The notes: generated by a model not told the origin, from the letters alone. Shown: positions 44,843-56,004, counted from the stretch's first letter. The stretch: DNA of 64,000 bases from Lineus longissimus (GCF_910592395.1 NC_088312.1:13394001-13458000), one strand, 5' to 3'. Translations and numbers: made by a program.

Positions 44843-45304
44843 TGTCTTATATCATGCCTGAATAAAGGTACTACCATTCCGATTCATGACAATTTGCTAT
44901 ATCTCACTGTAGAGATCATATGTTATCTTCAGTTAGAAGAGTCAATAGTTAGTGATTTAATGCCTATAATTCAAAATGGACAAATGGCGCCATATCTTAA
45001 AGTGATGCATACTCTTCTGTGCAGCAACTATTGTGACACCGTAGAAAATCTTTTCAGAAAGTGCAAGTTGCCGACATCTTTATGTAAAAGTGTTAGCCCC
45101 AGTTACCGCAACTTTAAGCAAAAGTACCGAAATGCAAAACGACACAATGAATGGTTTGTAACAAAATGTCAACCCCACTGCAAATGCAAAACATGTTCAA
45201 AGTACCAGTCTGAAAGAATGCGTCAGATGTTTTACAGTGACGAGAGCGGTTATTCTAACCCGTATTATGGTGGTTTTGAAAGATCACCATTGCAAAATCT
45301 TTAA
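44843..45304 (+). CDS. Probable 3' terminal exon of the same gene
   Basis: The acceptor GAAGGCATTTCAG opens a clean frame of ~153 codons to TAA at 45302-45304. It contains IHDNLLYLTVEIICYLQLEE, a Lys/Arg-rich stretch (SPSYRNFKQKYRNAKRHNEW) and a Cys-rich tail (CQPHCKCKTCSK). Its composition resembles real coding sequence. It lies in the same orientation 165 bp after exon 3. Its phase (0) does not fit the best donor of exon 3 (phase 2), so a small missed exon, a different donor (for example CATAAG|GTGCAG within exon 3) or decay must be invoked. Confidence 0.5.
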   Translation, partial: CLISCLNKGTTIPIHDNLLYLTVEIICYLQLEESIVSDLMPIIQNGQMAPYLKVMHTLLCSNYCDTVENLFRKCKLPTSLCKSVSPSYRNFKQKYRNAKRHNEWFVTKCQPHCKCKTCSKYQSERMRQMFYSDESGYSNPYYGGFERSPLQNL

Positions 45305-45869
45305 TTCTAAATATGTTTGTGTCAGAGTGTAAGATATTTTGGCAATATATATCATATAACAGTGTATTCAATGTTAGCGGACATTTCCAAAACAATGTAT
45401 TATAATGGGCTCCAGGAAAGAAATCAACTGCTCTCTCACTGTTTGCATTTTACATGAAATTGCCTTTTTGATTAGGAGATGACTATTATTTTTTGAATTG
45501 ATTTATTACTTTTTTAAAGCTAGATGAAATTAGTATCTACATTTTGAAATAGGGTGCCAGGCTAATTATAATCATCATCATCGAGAAGCATCATGGTTCT
45601 TCTGGACCATTGACCAGAAAATGTATCCTTTGTTTTAGCTGAGTAATACTCAGCGCTACATATGCATGCGTTATATTACATTCTGAAGTTTGGTGTATCA
45701 TTAGACACGTTTATTCTTTGAACGACATTTATTCTAAAACACTTTTTTTATAAAGCGGGTTTTCACCTCCCACAAAATCCTGTCATTCAATGGATTAATT
45801 AGATGGATTAATTAGAATTTTTAATGGGGTTTTCTAGACACAAAATCCTGTCAGCAAAGTGTGGCTATG
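45305..45869. other. 3' flank, no feature recognised
   Basis: AT-rich sequence after the last exon. The words CACAAAATCCTGTCA occur twice (45770 and 45840) around a short ATGGATTAATTAG duplication. Nothing coding. Confidence 0.5.
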
Positions 45870-46345
45870 AGTGGCATCAGCCAAAACCCAAAAGGTAAGA
45901 GTATAAAGACACCAACTTACAGTCTAAGCGATGATACGCGTAAAGACTCGGTGGTTGATGAGGATTATAAAGAAGATTCTTCTGAGACAAGCACTGACTC
46001 TGAAAATGATAGCTTAATTAGTAGTGCCAAAACTGCCTAAAACGACCCTCCCAAAGCCACAGGCTATGAAAAAGATGCTGAGTAAAAAGGTCTGGGTCAA
46101 ATGGTCGAATGCTGACATAGGCATAATAAAGAATGCTTTTAGGCATAATAAAGAATGCTTTTAGCTTTGCATTCTAAATGAAAGGGTGCCACAAAAGGCT
46201 GATATTGAGAAAGTTGTTGAAAACTACCATACCTTAAATCAACGATCACGAATGCAAATCAAACGTAAGGTACAACATCTGATTAAAGATAAGGTGAAGG
46301 TTGTAGCACCATTATGGAAAAGGCCAAACAAAAATTGTGAGGGGT
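45870..46345 (+). pseudogene. Remnant of a Myb/SANT-like acidic-linker protein
   Basis: Two coding-like pieces survive. One is acidic and Ser-rich (ISQNPKGKSIKTPTYSLSDD then TRKDSVVDEDYKEDSS) and ends at a stop. The second begins VWVKWSNADIGIIKNAF and, after a frame break, continues RVPQKADIEKVVENYHTLNQ then RSRMQIKRKVQHLIKDK. The second piece fits the Trp-acidic-helix plus VPxKxE...LxxRSxxxIK pattern common in invertebrate repeat-derived proteins. A 24-bp tandem duplication (AGGCATAATAAAGAATGCTT) interrupts it. No intact ORF remains. Confidence 0.5.
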
Positions 46346-46563
46346 ATACACTTTCAATTATGCCAAATATTGTATCTGGGTGTAATCCGCCCAACTTGTG
46401 GTTTTGAGTCGCCAAGGTCCGTCAGCTTAGGTCTAAGTGTCTTGCCCAAGGACATAAAGAAGAAACAGCATTCTGGGCTCGTAATCTGGAGGTCGTTGTT
46501 TTGAAGTAAGAAGGGTCATTGCTAACTCTTACCTATTATTGCTAGTGTGTGTTATTTGATGAT

Positions 46564-47420
46564 GTTCACTCATGGTCAAAAGTTTATGGACACCATTATT
46601 GCACCTTTTCTCAAAAACGGCTAACCTCTTGAACCCAAGTTTTCACCACTTGTGGAACAACTTCTTGGCTATCGACTGATATCACAGTTGATATTAAGAC
46701 CAATAGCATAACAAAGTTATTACATAATTTTGAGAGGCATCTTTTTTACTTCTTTGGTAATAAATTTTTCAAAACCAAATTTAGCCTACATAATACCTTA
46801 CACATTGCTAAAACTTTCTGTGAAAAACTTTTGGAAAATCTCATTTCGGCTTTGAGATACATTTTCGGTATTTTAATATTTTCGTTTTTTTTTTGCAACC
46901 GTATCATTGAGAGGTCATACCCAAATACGGATTGGCACCAATTTAGCCCAGCTATCAAATCATATTGCTGAGAAAAGTCCGATACTTGGAAGTATCAAAG
47001 TTTTCGAATCATAATTTTGAGACGTTCCCTTAGTTGAAAAAAATCACCAATCATTCAGGGATGTGTACTACCAGAATATATCGAAAAATCAGAAAAAAAT
47101 CTCATCTCAAATTTTGATTACTTTTCATGATCTATCAACATGTTTTCCAAACAATTCTTCACAGCAAGTCTAATCATTGTTATCCGAATGATGCCAGAGT
47201 GCTTCGAAAAATTCATCAACAAAAAAGTGAAAAAAGATGCCTCTCAAAATTATGTAATAACTTTGTTATGCAATTGGTCATGATATCAACTACTTGTGTG
47301 ATATCATTCGATAGCCAAGAAGTTTCTCCACAAGTGGTGAAAATTTGGGTTCAAGATGATCAGCCGTTTTGAGAAAGTGTTCAATAACTGGTGTCCATAA
47401 ACATTTGACCATGAGTGTAC
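46564..47420. mobile_element. ~855-bp Tc1/mariner-type MITE with ~195-bp TIRs
   Basis: The left arm starts CACTCATGGTCAAAAGTTTA then TGGACACC. The right arm ends as its inverse through GACCATGAGTGTAC. The inverted match covers about 195 bp (46567-46760 versus 47225-47418), including TAATTTTGAGAGGCATC. The termini resemble Tc1/mariner ends, which insert at TA; the right end is GTGTAC but the left TA has changed. A partial relative lies at 35760-36434. Confidence 0.85.
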
Positions 47421-48379
47421 ATCAATTGTTACCAGATATCCCAGTCGGTGAAATGAAGGAGCATAATGTGCTCACTGGAACAAATGTTTGTTCATGGGGG
47501 CGAGTGTCAAATATGATGTCTTTTTATTGCTGTTATTGGATTAGTGATCATTTCCGTTGGGGTTTTCACTTCATGAAATCCTGTCAAGTGTATATATGAT
47601 CGTTTTGTGCGTGGCTGGGGAATCATCTTCCGATCGCACTTTTGCATTAACCAGGGGGATTAATTCTACCGAAATCATTTAGAAGCCTTTCAAAGAAAAG
47701 GTCTTGTGGAGGCTTTATTATTCCGGCTTTTTTCGCTATTTAGTGTATTGTATGTATGTTGCATTTTAAATGTAAAATAATAGATATAATGCATTTTAGA
47801 TGTCAAATAATGGTCACATTGAGGCACAAGACCATGAGAAGCTTTTCGGTTCATATTGAAAAGAGTAACATGTAACAGTCTGAATAGGGCCACTAGACAT
47901 GGAGGTAACACAGGGTTCATTGTAGAAATTTATATGTTTGGCAGGGTATATCATAATGCATGGGAAATCATTTGTTAATAAATGTAACGAGGATTTGTAG
48001 ATTAATAAACGCAATCAGTTATTAAAAAAAAACACTTCCTTCTGATTTCATTTTTAGTAAAGACACTGGGTCAGTTCTAGTCATGATTTTTAACTGCTCA
48101 ACTATTATTTTATATTGTATTCTGGAGCAAGAGCTGTTTGTACAACAGTCAACAGTTGAGAACAGTGAAAAGGAGATACGTGTTGAAACTGCTGGCCTTT
48201 CCGAGGATTTCAATCAAGCCTCCTCTTTGCATCCCACTACGATTTCTACACTAAGGGCGTTTGTTGTTGGCCATAGTAGGACGCGTAACACACATGCCAG
48301 CACGATGGGGCCAGATGGTACTGATCCTATCTCGCTATCTCCTCTCCTGTCCGTCAGCTGTTAAGGAGTATGCGTCCAC
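47421..48379. other. Intergenic, no gene recognised
   Basis: About 960 bp before the Harbinger element. Open frames here are under 95 codons, overlap on both strands and carry no motif. A repeated block ATAATGCATTTTA(A/G)ATGT occurs near 47760-47800. Confidence 0.5.
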
Positions 48380-48644
48380 CAGGGGCCACCGCATAGAAAC
48401 TCCGCTAGTGACTATCGGTGTAGGTCGACAGTGAACGGAGCCTTAGCGGTGGTTCTATGCGGGCATTCGTCGATAGAGAGCGCATCGAAACTCCGTCAGC
48501 TGGCGGCCCGCTACCAGTCCCGATAAGGGGCCGCATAGAAACTCCACTAGACTGTCGATAACGCTATCGACAGGCATATTTGCTGGAGGAACTCGGAGCA
48601 CCTCTAGTGAGGCCGCTAGTGATTGTGCAGGGCCATTCGTCAAC

Positions 48645-49892
48645 ATGTGGCGCGTTGCGGCGGACGCATTTTTTGGAAATGGAGACAATGTGGAACAAAC
48701 AAGAAATTTTCGGCAAAGAATTAATCCATTTGAGGATTTCGATGACGATAACTTTTTCAGAAAATATAGGTTCCCGAAGCCTATATTTACTGAACTGCTG
48801 GATATTCTCGAGCCGGCCCTTGAGCGAAATACACACAGGTACTAACAATAACTTCTATCCATGCATTAATTAGTATGATTACATGGAAGTGATGTTCAAC
48901 CATCATGCATGTCGGCCTATGCTGTAAAAACCACAAAATTAATTTGGAATACAATACAGTCCCCCTTTTAATGTAGGCCTAGTTGATTAAGAATTGCATC
49001 TTTACTGCTATATCATTCCAGGTCCCACGTGTTGGATAGCTCGCTTCAGCTATGTACTGCCGTCCGATACTTCGCCCAAGGAGGGTTCCTGCCAATGGTA
49101 GGGGATGTGCACGGTATCGGTCCAAGAGTAACAAGCAAGTGCATTCACACCGTAGCTCAAGCCATTTGTGAGCGTATGGACCGATTCATCCGATGGCCAA
49201 CAGTCGACGAAATAGGCATAGCTAAGAGGCAATTCTATGAAAGATTTCAATTCCCGTGCATAGTCGGCCTCATCGATGGTAGCCAAGTACCTATTCAAGG
49301 TCCATTTCCACCTGCTAATGAAGCCGTGTACATTTGTAGGAAAGGATTCCACTCAATCAATGTTCAAATTGTTTGTGATATGAACTTGAATATCATTGAT
49401 TTAGACGCAAGATGGCCCGGGTCAACCCACGACTCCTTCATTCTTCGCAATTCCCACATATGGGACATGTTCGAACAAGGGCGGGTTATTCCAAATACCT
49501 GGCTCCTCGGCGATAGTGGATATCCGCAGAAACCATGGCTCATGACACCATACCAGAATCCAGCAAATGATGCGCAGGAACGATATAACACGCAGCACAA
49601 GCACATTCGCTCCATCGTTGAACGGTGTAATGGGGTGTGGAAGATGAGATGGAGATGCCTTACCAAACCAAACATGTTTCAGCCGGCAAAAGCGTCGAAA
49701 ATTATAGCAGCATGCGGTGCACTGCATAATTTTGCTGTTGCACATGGAATTCCCATAGGTGAAGAAATTGACGAGGATCTCATCAATCAGCAGCATGACA
49801 ACCCGAATCATGATCCGGAACCCAACGTTGGGAATGATGGTGCTCGTGCACGTGAGGATCTTGTGCGCCGAGTTTTCACCCGCAGACAATAA
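48645..49892 (+). CDS. Harbinger transposase-derived nuclease (HARBI1-like), two exons
   Basis: Exon 1 (48645-48838) starts ATG (MWRVAADAFFGNGDN) and ends CACAG|GTACTAAC. A 183-bp intron (48839-49021) ends TATCATTCCAG. Exon 2 (49022-49892) restores the frame across a split Arg codon, giving ~354 residues, close to the ~350 of HARBI1. The DDE triad is present: Asp in VGLIDGSQVPI (~150), Asp in LLGDSGYPQKPWL (~229) and Glu in SIVERCNGVWK (~265). RWPGSTHDSFILRNS carries the conserved extra acidic motif. The protein would cut transposon ends together with its Myb-like partner encoded divergently at 50205-51462. No stop or frameshift is seen. Confidence 0.92.
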
Positions 49893-50204
49893 ACTGTTTT
49901 AATGGTAAGGGGCCATTCACAATTTTCAACATTTTCACACACATACACGGTGTGGAATACTTTTCCAGCCCCCCCCCCCCCGCCCCCTAAAAAAAACATT
50001 TTGACTGGCATATAAACATTTTATGAAGTGTACATTCGGAGCTTATTTACCCCCTCCCCTAAAGTGTACCACTTGACTTGTATGCTTGTGAACATTTTGA
50101 CATTTGTGAACGGTCCCTATACTTATTAAATAAGGTAACAACGGGAATATTTCAATATGCCTCATTTTAAACTTCTACAGCTTTTCTTATTAGGCATAAC
50201 CGGG
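49893..50204. other. Convergent spacer between the two Harbinger genes
   Basis: About 310 bp between the stop codons. It contains a poly-C run at 49970-49980 and an inverted pair of words meaning 'CATTTTGACATTTGTGAA'-like sequence near 49920 and 50095. Shared 3' ends are expected for tail-to-tail genes. Confidence 0.5.
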
Positions 50205-51462
50205 CTAATCAAATGAAGGAAATGGCTGCCAAATGTTGGTGCCACTAGCACTCGGCGCAGGAACTAGGTCAGTGAATGTACCGGTTTCTGAAGACTGGTT
50301 CGGCGTGAAATGACGCCTTAGCTTTTCCTGGTAGTACCACATTTTCAGATGGTACATATCTTCCTGTATGTTTAGCTTCTTTTTCTCTACCTCTAACTTT
50401 TCCTTTTCAATCTCAAGCATCTTCTCATAGTATTGCGAAGAAGTCATTCCTTCCGTTCCCGAAGAAACTTTTGCTTTTTTTGGCATAGGCCGGGGCGTAT
50501 CAGATCGAGAAGCTGGCGTGTCGGATCGAACCGATGACCTGTCTGATGGAGCATCTGCTGGCGTATCCGGTCGACTACGTGATTCATCCGCTGTACTGCT
50601 AATTGCAACCTGTCGGAATCCGGGCGTGAGGGCAGGCGCAGACTGAGCAAACGCAGCAGAGTTCGATGTAACACCGCCTGGGATTCCTGAAGCGAGAAAA
50701 GTATATGCAGAAGTAGGCCTATTGCCACACTGGGAAGTGATACCCAGCATCTTTTATTACATTTTTTGTTATCTAAAAATCCATGAGTGAAGTACACTCA
50801 GATCATATCCCTTTAAACATTTTGCATTTAGTGTATTTTGTGTGGATCAAAGACATTATAATCAGAATATTAAAAGGTGCTGAATTGGCTTAAACAAATC
50901 ACATTAGTTTTCAGACGTCCTTTCAAAATCCGGATATATTCCCGCAATTTTTTGCGAAATACGCGTGCAATAAAGTATTAACGAAGCTATGGGTATACCG
51001 TTTCGCGTGTCTAGCATTAAACAAAGTGGGTATGGTTTTGCATTTCGACATTCCTTACCTGTAACCTGTTCTGGCTGAAGACAATGAAATATCATCCTTT
51101 CCTGTTCTGTCAGTATATCGATATCTTCCTCCTGCAACGCTGGACATTCTCCTCCTCCCGTTTTGCCCATCTCCGCTGCACGTTGCCGATGTCTTTTCGC
51201 CACCTTCCCTTACGTCGCGTTTCAATTTCCCCCATTTGTCAATGATGCTGTCCCAGGATCTTTCCGTCGGGCTAACCGCATTCACTGCGCTAATGATTTC
51301 TTCTTTTATTTTGTTTTTGTCTTTTTTGGACAATTCACTCGAGAAAGAGGCATCCAACTTTTCGTGATGCTTCGAAAATAAGCGGATGATAGTTTGCTTT
51401 TCTTCAACGCTGTAGTCGGCAGCTCTCGCTCTCTTCGTTTTAGTCTTCGAATGCTCTGCCAT
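50205..51462 (-). CDS. Harbinger Myb/SANT-like DNA-binding partner, two exons, apparent frameshift
   Basis: Exon 1 (51462-51059) starts MAEHSKTKTKRARAADYSVE. It carries a Myb/SANT-like trihelix (YSVEEKQTIIRLFSKHHEKL ... RSWDSIIDKWGKLKRDVRE). After KLKRDVR the family-like continuation (KVAKRHRQRAAEMGKTGGGE then CPALQEEDIDILTEQERMIF) is in another frame, so a single-base indel near 51201-51212 is inferred. The exon ends ACAG|GTAAGG. A 372-bp intron ends TTCTCGCTTCAG. Exon 2 (50686-50205) encodes GIPGGVTSNSAAFAQ, a Ser/Asp/Arg-rich linker with repeated SDTP, and a coiled-coil-like KMLEIEKEKLEVEKKKLNIQ. The protein family recruits the nuclease to transposon ends. As read here it would be truncated. 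Confidence 0.75.
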
Positions 51463-51780
51463 TTTTCGCCTTTACCATGTGAATAACACTAGGCCTACAC
51501 CGCATGCACATAGCGAAATTGAAATCCGCGACCTATTACCGGACCTATTACGAAAATGCAGACAAGAGAAATGAAAAAATAACGCGTGAAATGCATGTGG
51601 GGCCCACGACGGCAGCCCGATACGCAAACTTCCGACAGCTTGTCGGCAGACTTCACTAGCGGGGTCCTATCGACGCTTCTATGCGGCCTCCAGAATTACC
51701 CCGCCACGGTATCGGCCGACAAGGTCCCGCTAGTGACCAGCGGGCCGTTCACTAGCGGAGTTTCTATGCGGCCGGCCCTG

Positions 51781-54700
51781 AACTCTAGGGCCTAAGGGCG
51801 TCGATCTTGATAATCGAATTAAAGATATCCGACAGGGCATCGGAATCATAATCAGGAATCCCCACCCCATCCCCGACAGATTATGCTGCCTACGGTAGTC
51901 ATTTGATGTAGCTCCTACGTAACGGTGTCTATTTCAAGTAGGTCTATGCATGTATGTAAACAGAGAGGGACAGACTGTCGGAGAGGCAGGAAGCCACGTT
52001 GTCTGGATTCAGTGTTGAATCATCGTCCTGGGTTAGCGAGTTCATTTCCTCATGAAAGAGTTCAATTTCATTTCCTGCGAAGGAGAGAATGTGTACTGAA
52101 ATATCCTATGAGGAAAGAATTTTTTCTTTGCTTTAGAATCACCGAGAAAACGCCTGGTCTGTGAATGTTGTCCAGATCCCTGCTGGTCTTCGGCCCTGTA
52201 GAAACTTGATGGTAGCAAGGTTTAAAACCTTGGCTTTTATAAGATACAAAGACACGAGTATCGCCACCAGCCGGCTTGATGTGAATCTGAGACCCGGTTG
52301 GTGGTGCGTATTTGTCTAATCAACTGTCTTGGGAAGTGGCAAGAATGCTTGGCTAATTTTCGGGAAAAAAGCAAAACTGTCCTTCCCACCGGTGTATGCG
52401 GAAAGAATTACAATAAGCAGACCACAACCCAGCGCCACAGCCTGAATGTCCAACGACTTGGCACTCATGCAGCCCTTGCATGGTGACAGAACGCTTCAGG
52501 TTATTTCATAGTCAAGTGAATTTCCAGATTCACATCACATGACCATGAGACATTGTCACAAAAAAGTAACTGGAAATTGGGCATGCTCCGTCATTTCTCG
52601 ACCCGAAATATAAGTTTGATTTTTGACGCGTGTCACCGCGTTTGAACGCCAGTAAACGGATGGCGGCGCGCCTGACTTGGCGTCAGTGGCGGGTCTTTTG
52701 CAAATCAGCTTGCGTCTTGACAGCCCAGAGTGGCGGAAGAGACGCTACTGATCTGAACATGAGGTGTGCTCTTACCGGTGTGATAGAATCAAATGCCCTC
52801 CCTTTTCTGATGCCCGCCTGTATTGTTCGTCTTCGGATTAAGGGTCTTGGTCTCTTTAGAGTCCTATTGAACGGTGCAGTGTTCTATTGTTGAGGGCATT
52901 TAATATCAGGGGGCATCAGATTCTATTACACCGGGATCAACCGGCCGCAAACTCTCTGGTGTCGAGAGGCGTTCAGTCAAACGCTTCGAGTCGTCGAAGT
53001 TGGCTGCTAGTGTGCTGTCGTCATCACTCTGCTAGTGTGCATGTCGTCATCACTCTGATCATGCCACTACAAGCCCAAGTCACTTTCCCTCCAACAAGGC
53101 GGTTATGTACTGTTCAGAAACCAAGCCTCACCTTCCCATAAGTAGGGGCCAACCGAGTGTCCATAGTTCAATGCTAAGATTTCATTTCAATCCTTGGTCC
53201 GGCTCTGAATCTGACTCCCAATGACTAAGCATCGACGTTGCATATTTGGTACATTAACCTTTGGATAATGGCGACGTCGTATCTTAAAGCGAATTTCTTC
53301 TTCCAGCGTTATCGGGACACACACAACATGACAGTACAACACGTGTACTCACTGCTCGGTAAAAGAGTGTGCAAGGCCTACTATACGTCCTGATAACGCG
53401 GCGGGGACGCCTATGCGTAGGACCCTTAGCCCGCCCCCTCCGCAAAAGGGAGCAAGTTTCATTATTAAATCAGCTATTTACTCCTTTTTTGCCATAGGGG
53501 GAGCATAGCTCGTGTCACGTAAGCCTAGGGTAAAGTACCAAGGGAGGGAACACCACTTCTAAGGTGGCCGCACAGTCTGAGTATAGCTATTTTCCATTCG
53601 CACACATGTGCTGCCATCTGAGTGTCGCGATCCTTCCTTGGACTTTACAGACAATACACAGCGTTATCACTAGGTCGCACCCCACAGTGAACAAATCCTT
53701 GGGCCAACAATATAGGCCAAGGTCCATTCATTTCCGTTTACAACGGAGAGGTCCCAGCTTGGTCTTCGTAGGTACTTTATTATTCACCAAATTATAAAGA
53801 AAAAATTGTCCTACATGTATGTCGATGTCGAGTTTTCACGACCCAGGGACTTTACCGCGCTCCCTGACATGCCTGAGTGCGGCGACGGATGTCATCACCT
53901 TCTTTTCAGTGTAGGCCCCAGCCTAGTTGTAGATATGAGTGTAAATATGAGACGATTTTGTTCAGACAGAGAAAGGTTTTGTATCCCTATCTCGCTCCAA
54001 CAAATTTAGTTTTCGATCAAATATACTTTAGCAAACAAAAGGGCGTTATTGGGGACATGTTTATCCCTCGGCGTAATGGCGACGTCGAATGTTTAGCCTA
54101 ACTCAGTTGGAAGGCATTTTACAGCGTTCGTCATGTTCGTGGGACATACAACCTTGGCATAGTGGCGACCTCACATATTCCTGCATAACTGTTGAAATGA
54201 ACATTTTCCAGGGTTAGTGCGTCTTATACAACTTGACATAGTTATTATACGGTCCCTGAGGTCAAGGTCAATACTCGTCCTCACTGCTCAGGAATGGAGT
54301 ATATCTTTGTCTCATAAGGCAGGAAAATTATCAATCTTAAATCAAGAGTAGTTTCTATGAACAGCAGCGAGTAAGTGCTCTGTGGCCTAATGTTACGTGA
54401 AATACGCTTTAAACGACTTTCCACAATGCGTAATAACAAAAGGACCATAACGCGATAAAATTCGTACAACCGCCCAACCCGGTCGGGACGCCTATGCGTA
54501 ATGTCGAAAAGGGATTTTTTGTTCGGACCTTAGGTATACTGCGGTGCCTCTTTGAACAGAATCCGGATCCCGAAATTTATTAACCCTTCCCGTTTTTGTC
54601 GGCACCCTAAAGTACTATCCTGGGTACGCGGTGCAATTGTATGAGGCTGGAATGGTTTATTTTTCAGTACCCTGTACGGTTAACCGAGAATTACCTTCTG

Positions 54701-55103
54701 CGGTCATCAAATCGAATAAAACGTCTTCATTTTAAGAATTCTACTGAAAAAAAGAAATTCCCGAAAAAAGTTCTGAAGCGAACGTTCGTTTAACTGTTCT
54801 TCCTCTCCAAAATTTATTCTGGCTAATCAAATGACATGAATAATGTGTTCTTTCAGCAGTTAGATGTCGCGCCGTTGGACCATCTACATCCGATCAGCAG
54901 TGCTGCTCTTTTCTCTTTCATCGGCCTATCATCGTGAGTACGACAACAAGGGATCCGGAGAAGTAGCCGTATGCCAATACCAAGTTTGATGGATAAGATC
55001 GGTGCATTAGTTTGGTGGGAATTGACCCGATAGTGTAATTGACATAGATACAGATATAGAAATTTACCCTTCGCTATCTCAGAAACCTCATACAATGTTA
55101 AGG
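51781..55103. other. 3.3-kb intergenic stretch, no supported gene
   Basis: No frame above ~90 codons, and none with a motif. Minor repeats only: ACGCCTATGCGTA occurs at 53408 and 54489. Three loosely similar blocks with ATGGCGACGTCG or AGTGGCGACCTC occur near 53268, 54076 and 54158. The string GGTCAATACTCGTCCTCACT near 54265 is shared with the MITE at 43300. GC content and the lack of repeats suggest ordinary intronic or intergenic DNA. Confidence 0.5.
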
Positions 55104-55226
55104 AATCACTGGCTAACATAACATGGTATCAGTATATTTTTGATGGTATGCATCACTGTGCACGAATGTATACGTATTCCATGCAACATGTGACACCCAC
55201 TCATGACCAATCGTATTTCTTTGCAG

Positions 55227-55371
55227 ATGATTGTGGTTACACCTACTATCATGCTGACTGCAATGGTTTCGATATCCTCTCACAACCAAATACGCTTGAT
55301 AAATGCAAAGATGCTTGCAACGAACACGTTGAATGCAGGTCATTTCAGCATCGCAACCCGACGTGTTGGTT
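55227..55371 (+). CDS. PAN/Apple-like domain exon, unit A (partial)
   Basis: The acceptor CGTATTTCTTTGCAG precedes a phase-1 exon. It reads DDCGYTYYHADCNGFDILSQ then PNTLDKCKDACNEHVECRSF and QHRNPTCWF. The Cys spacing (TLDKCKDAC ... ECRSF ... CW) is that of PAN/Apple modules, extracellular carbohydrate- or protein-binding domains. A full module is ~80 residues, so this is the first ~48. The frame then runs into the 166-bp hairpin insert or unique segment and lacks the rest of the domain. No donor could be fixed. Upstream coding exons are not visible, so it may be a displaced or dead exon of a secreted protein gene. Confidence 0.55.
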
Positions 55372-56004
55372 TAAGGAATTGAACCCGAGGCGGAGGACCT
55401 TGGTTGAGTTACCAAGACACTCGAGGGTGGAGCTAAAATACAGTCCAAACCCGAGCCGACAGGCGAGGGTTTGGACGAAATTTTAGCTCCACCCGAGAGT
55501 GTCTTGGTAACTCAACCAAGGTCCGAAGCCGAGGGTTCAATTTCTATTCTAAAATACCTCAAACTTAAAAAGATAGGCCACGAAATAACTTGAATATGTG
55601 CGAATTTGGCAAATTCCATCCATCGCCTGCCCGGAGCGCCGGTAGCGCCGTTGTTTACATTATGTTACGGCAGCCCGTATAGGAAGTCCGGATCGGCTCG
55701 CTCAAGTGACGCTAAAATCCGCGCAAATGGGCTATTTGGAGCGTTTTTCTCAGCAAATATGTGTAGTGCTCATTAAAAAACTTAGGGTGGTTGATGCTTC
55801 CTTGGCTGATTTGTGTTTGAAGCAGTGTTTTGAGAGCCTCAAACTTCTGAAGTGAGCTGTGTGCATGGTTCCACATTTTAGTGCAACCCGAGGGAACTTT
55901 GGTAGAGCATCTTGGTTGCGTGTCCAAAACACTCCACTCTCAGAACGAGGCTTATGCATTTTCCATTTAAAAGTTGACTTTACGGTACCAAGGTATTTTA
56001 GAAT
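55372..56004. other. 633-bp segment present in unit A, absent in unit B
   Basis: Unit B reads TGTTGGTT directly into GAAGTTTTACGCCTGCC. Unit A has 633 bp between these words. The segment begins with the 166-bp hairpin and ends TATTTTAGAAT. No target duplication or TIR spans the full segment, so insertion in A and deletion in B cannot be told apart from the window alone. Confidence 0.85.
55377..55542. repeat. 166-bp near-perfect hairpin
   Basis: The left arm (55377-55455) and right arm (55464-55542) are ~79-bp inverted copies, roughly 90% identical. They share AATTGAACCC, GGACCTTGGTTGAGTTACCA, AGACACTC and GGTGGAGCTAAAAT. Only ~8 bases separate the arms. It lies at the left end of the 633-bp segment that unit B lacks. 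It could be a small fold-back element. Confidence 0.9.

Larger units (their letters stand above)
48380..51780. mobile_element. PIF/Harbinger DNA transposon, 3.4 kb
   Basis: The left TIR starts CAGGGGCCACCGCATAGAAA then CTCCGCTAGTGA. The right TIR (inverse, from 51780) starts CAGGGCCGGCCGCATAGAAA then CTCCGCTAGTGA. Extra copies of CGCATAGAAACTCC-like motifs occur subterminally at both ends, in both orientations. Between them are a plus-strand HARBI1-like nuclease gene and a minus-strand Myb/SANT-like gene, the standard two-gene Harbinger layout. A 3-bp target duplication is not evident (flanks CAC and AAC). The nuclease is intact but the partner appears frameshifted, so autonomy is doubtful. 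Confidence 0.9.

Noticed and set aside
51781-55103. Possible second gene in the 3.3-kb interval after the Harbinger element
   Set aside because: No frame above ~90 codons with splice support or motif was found.
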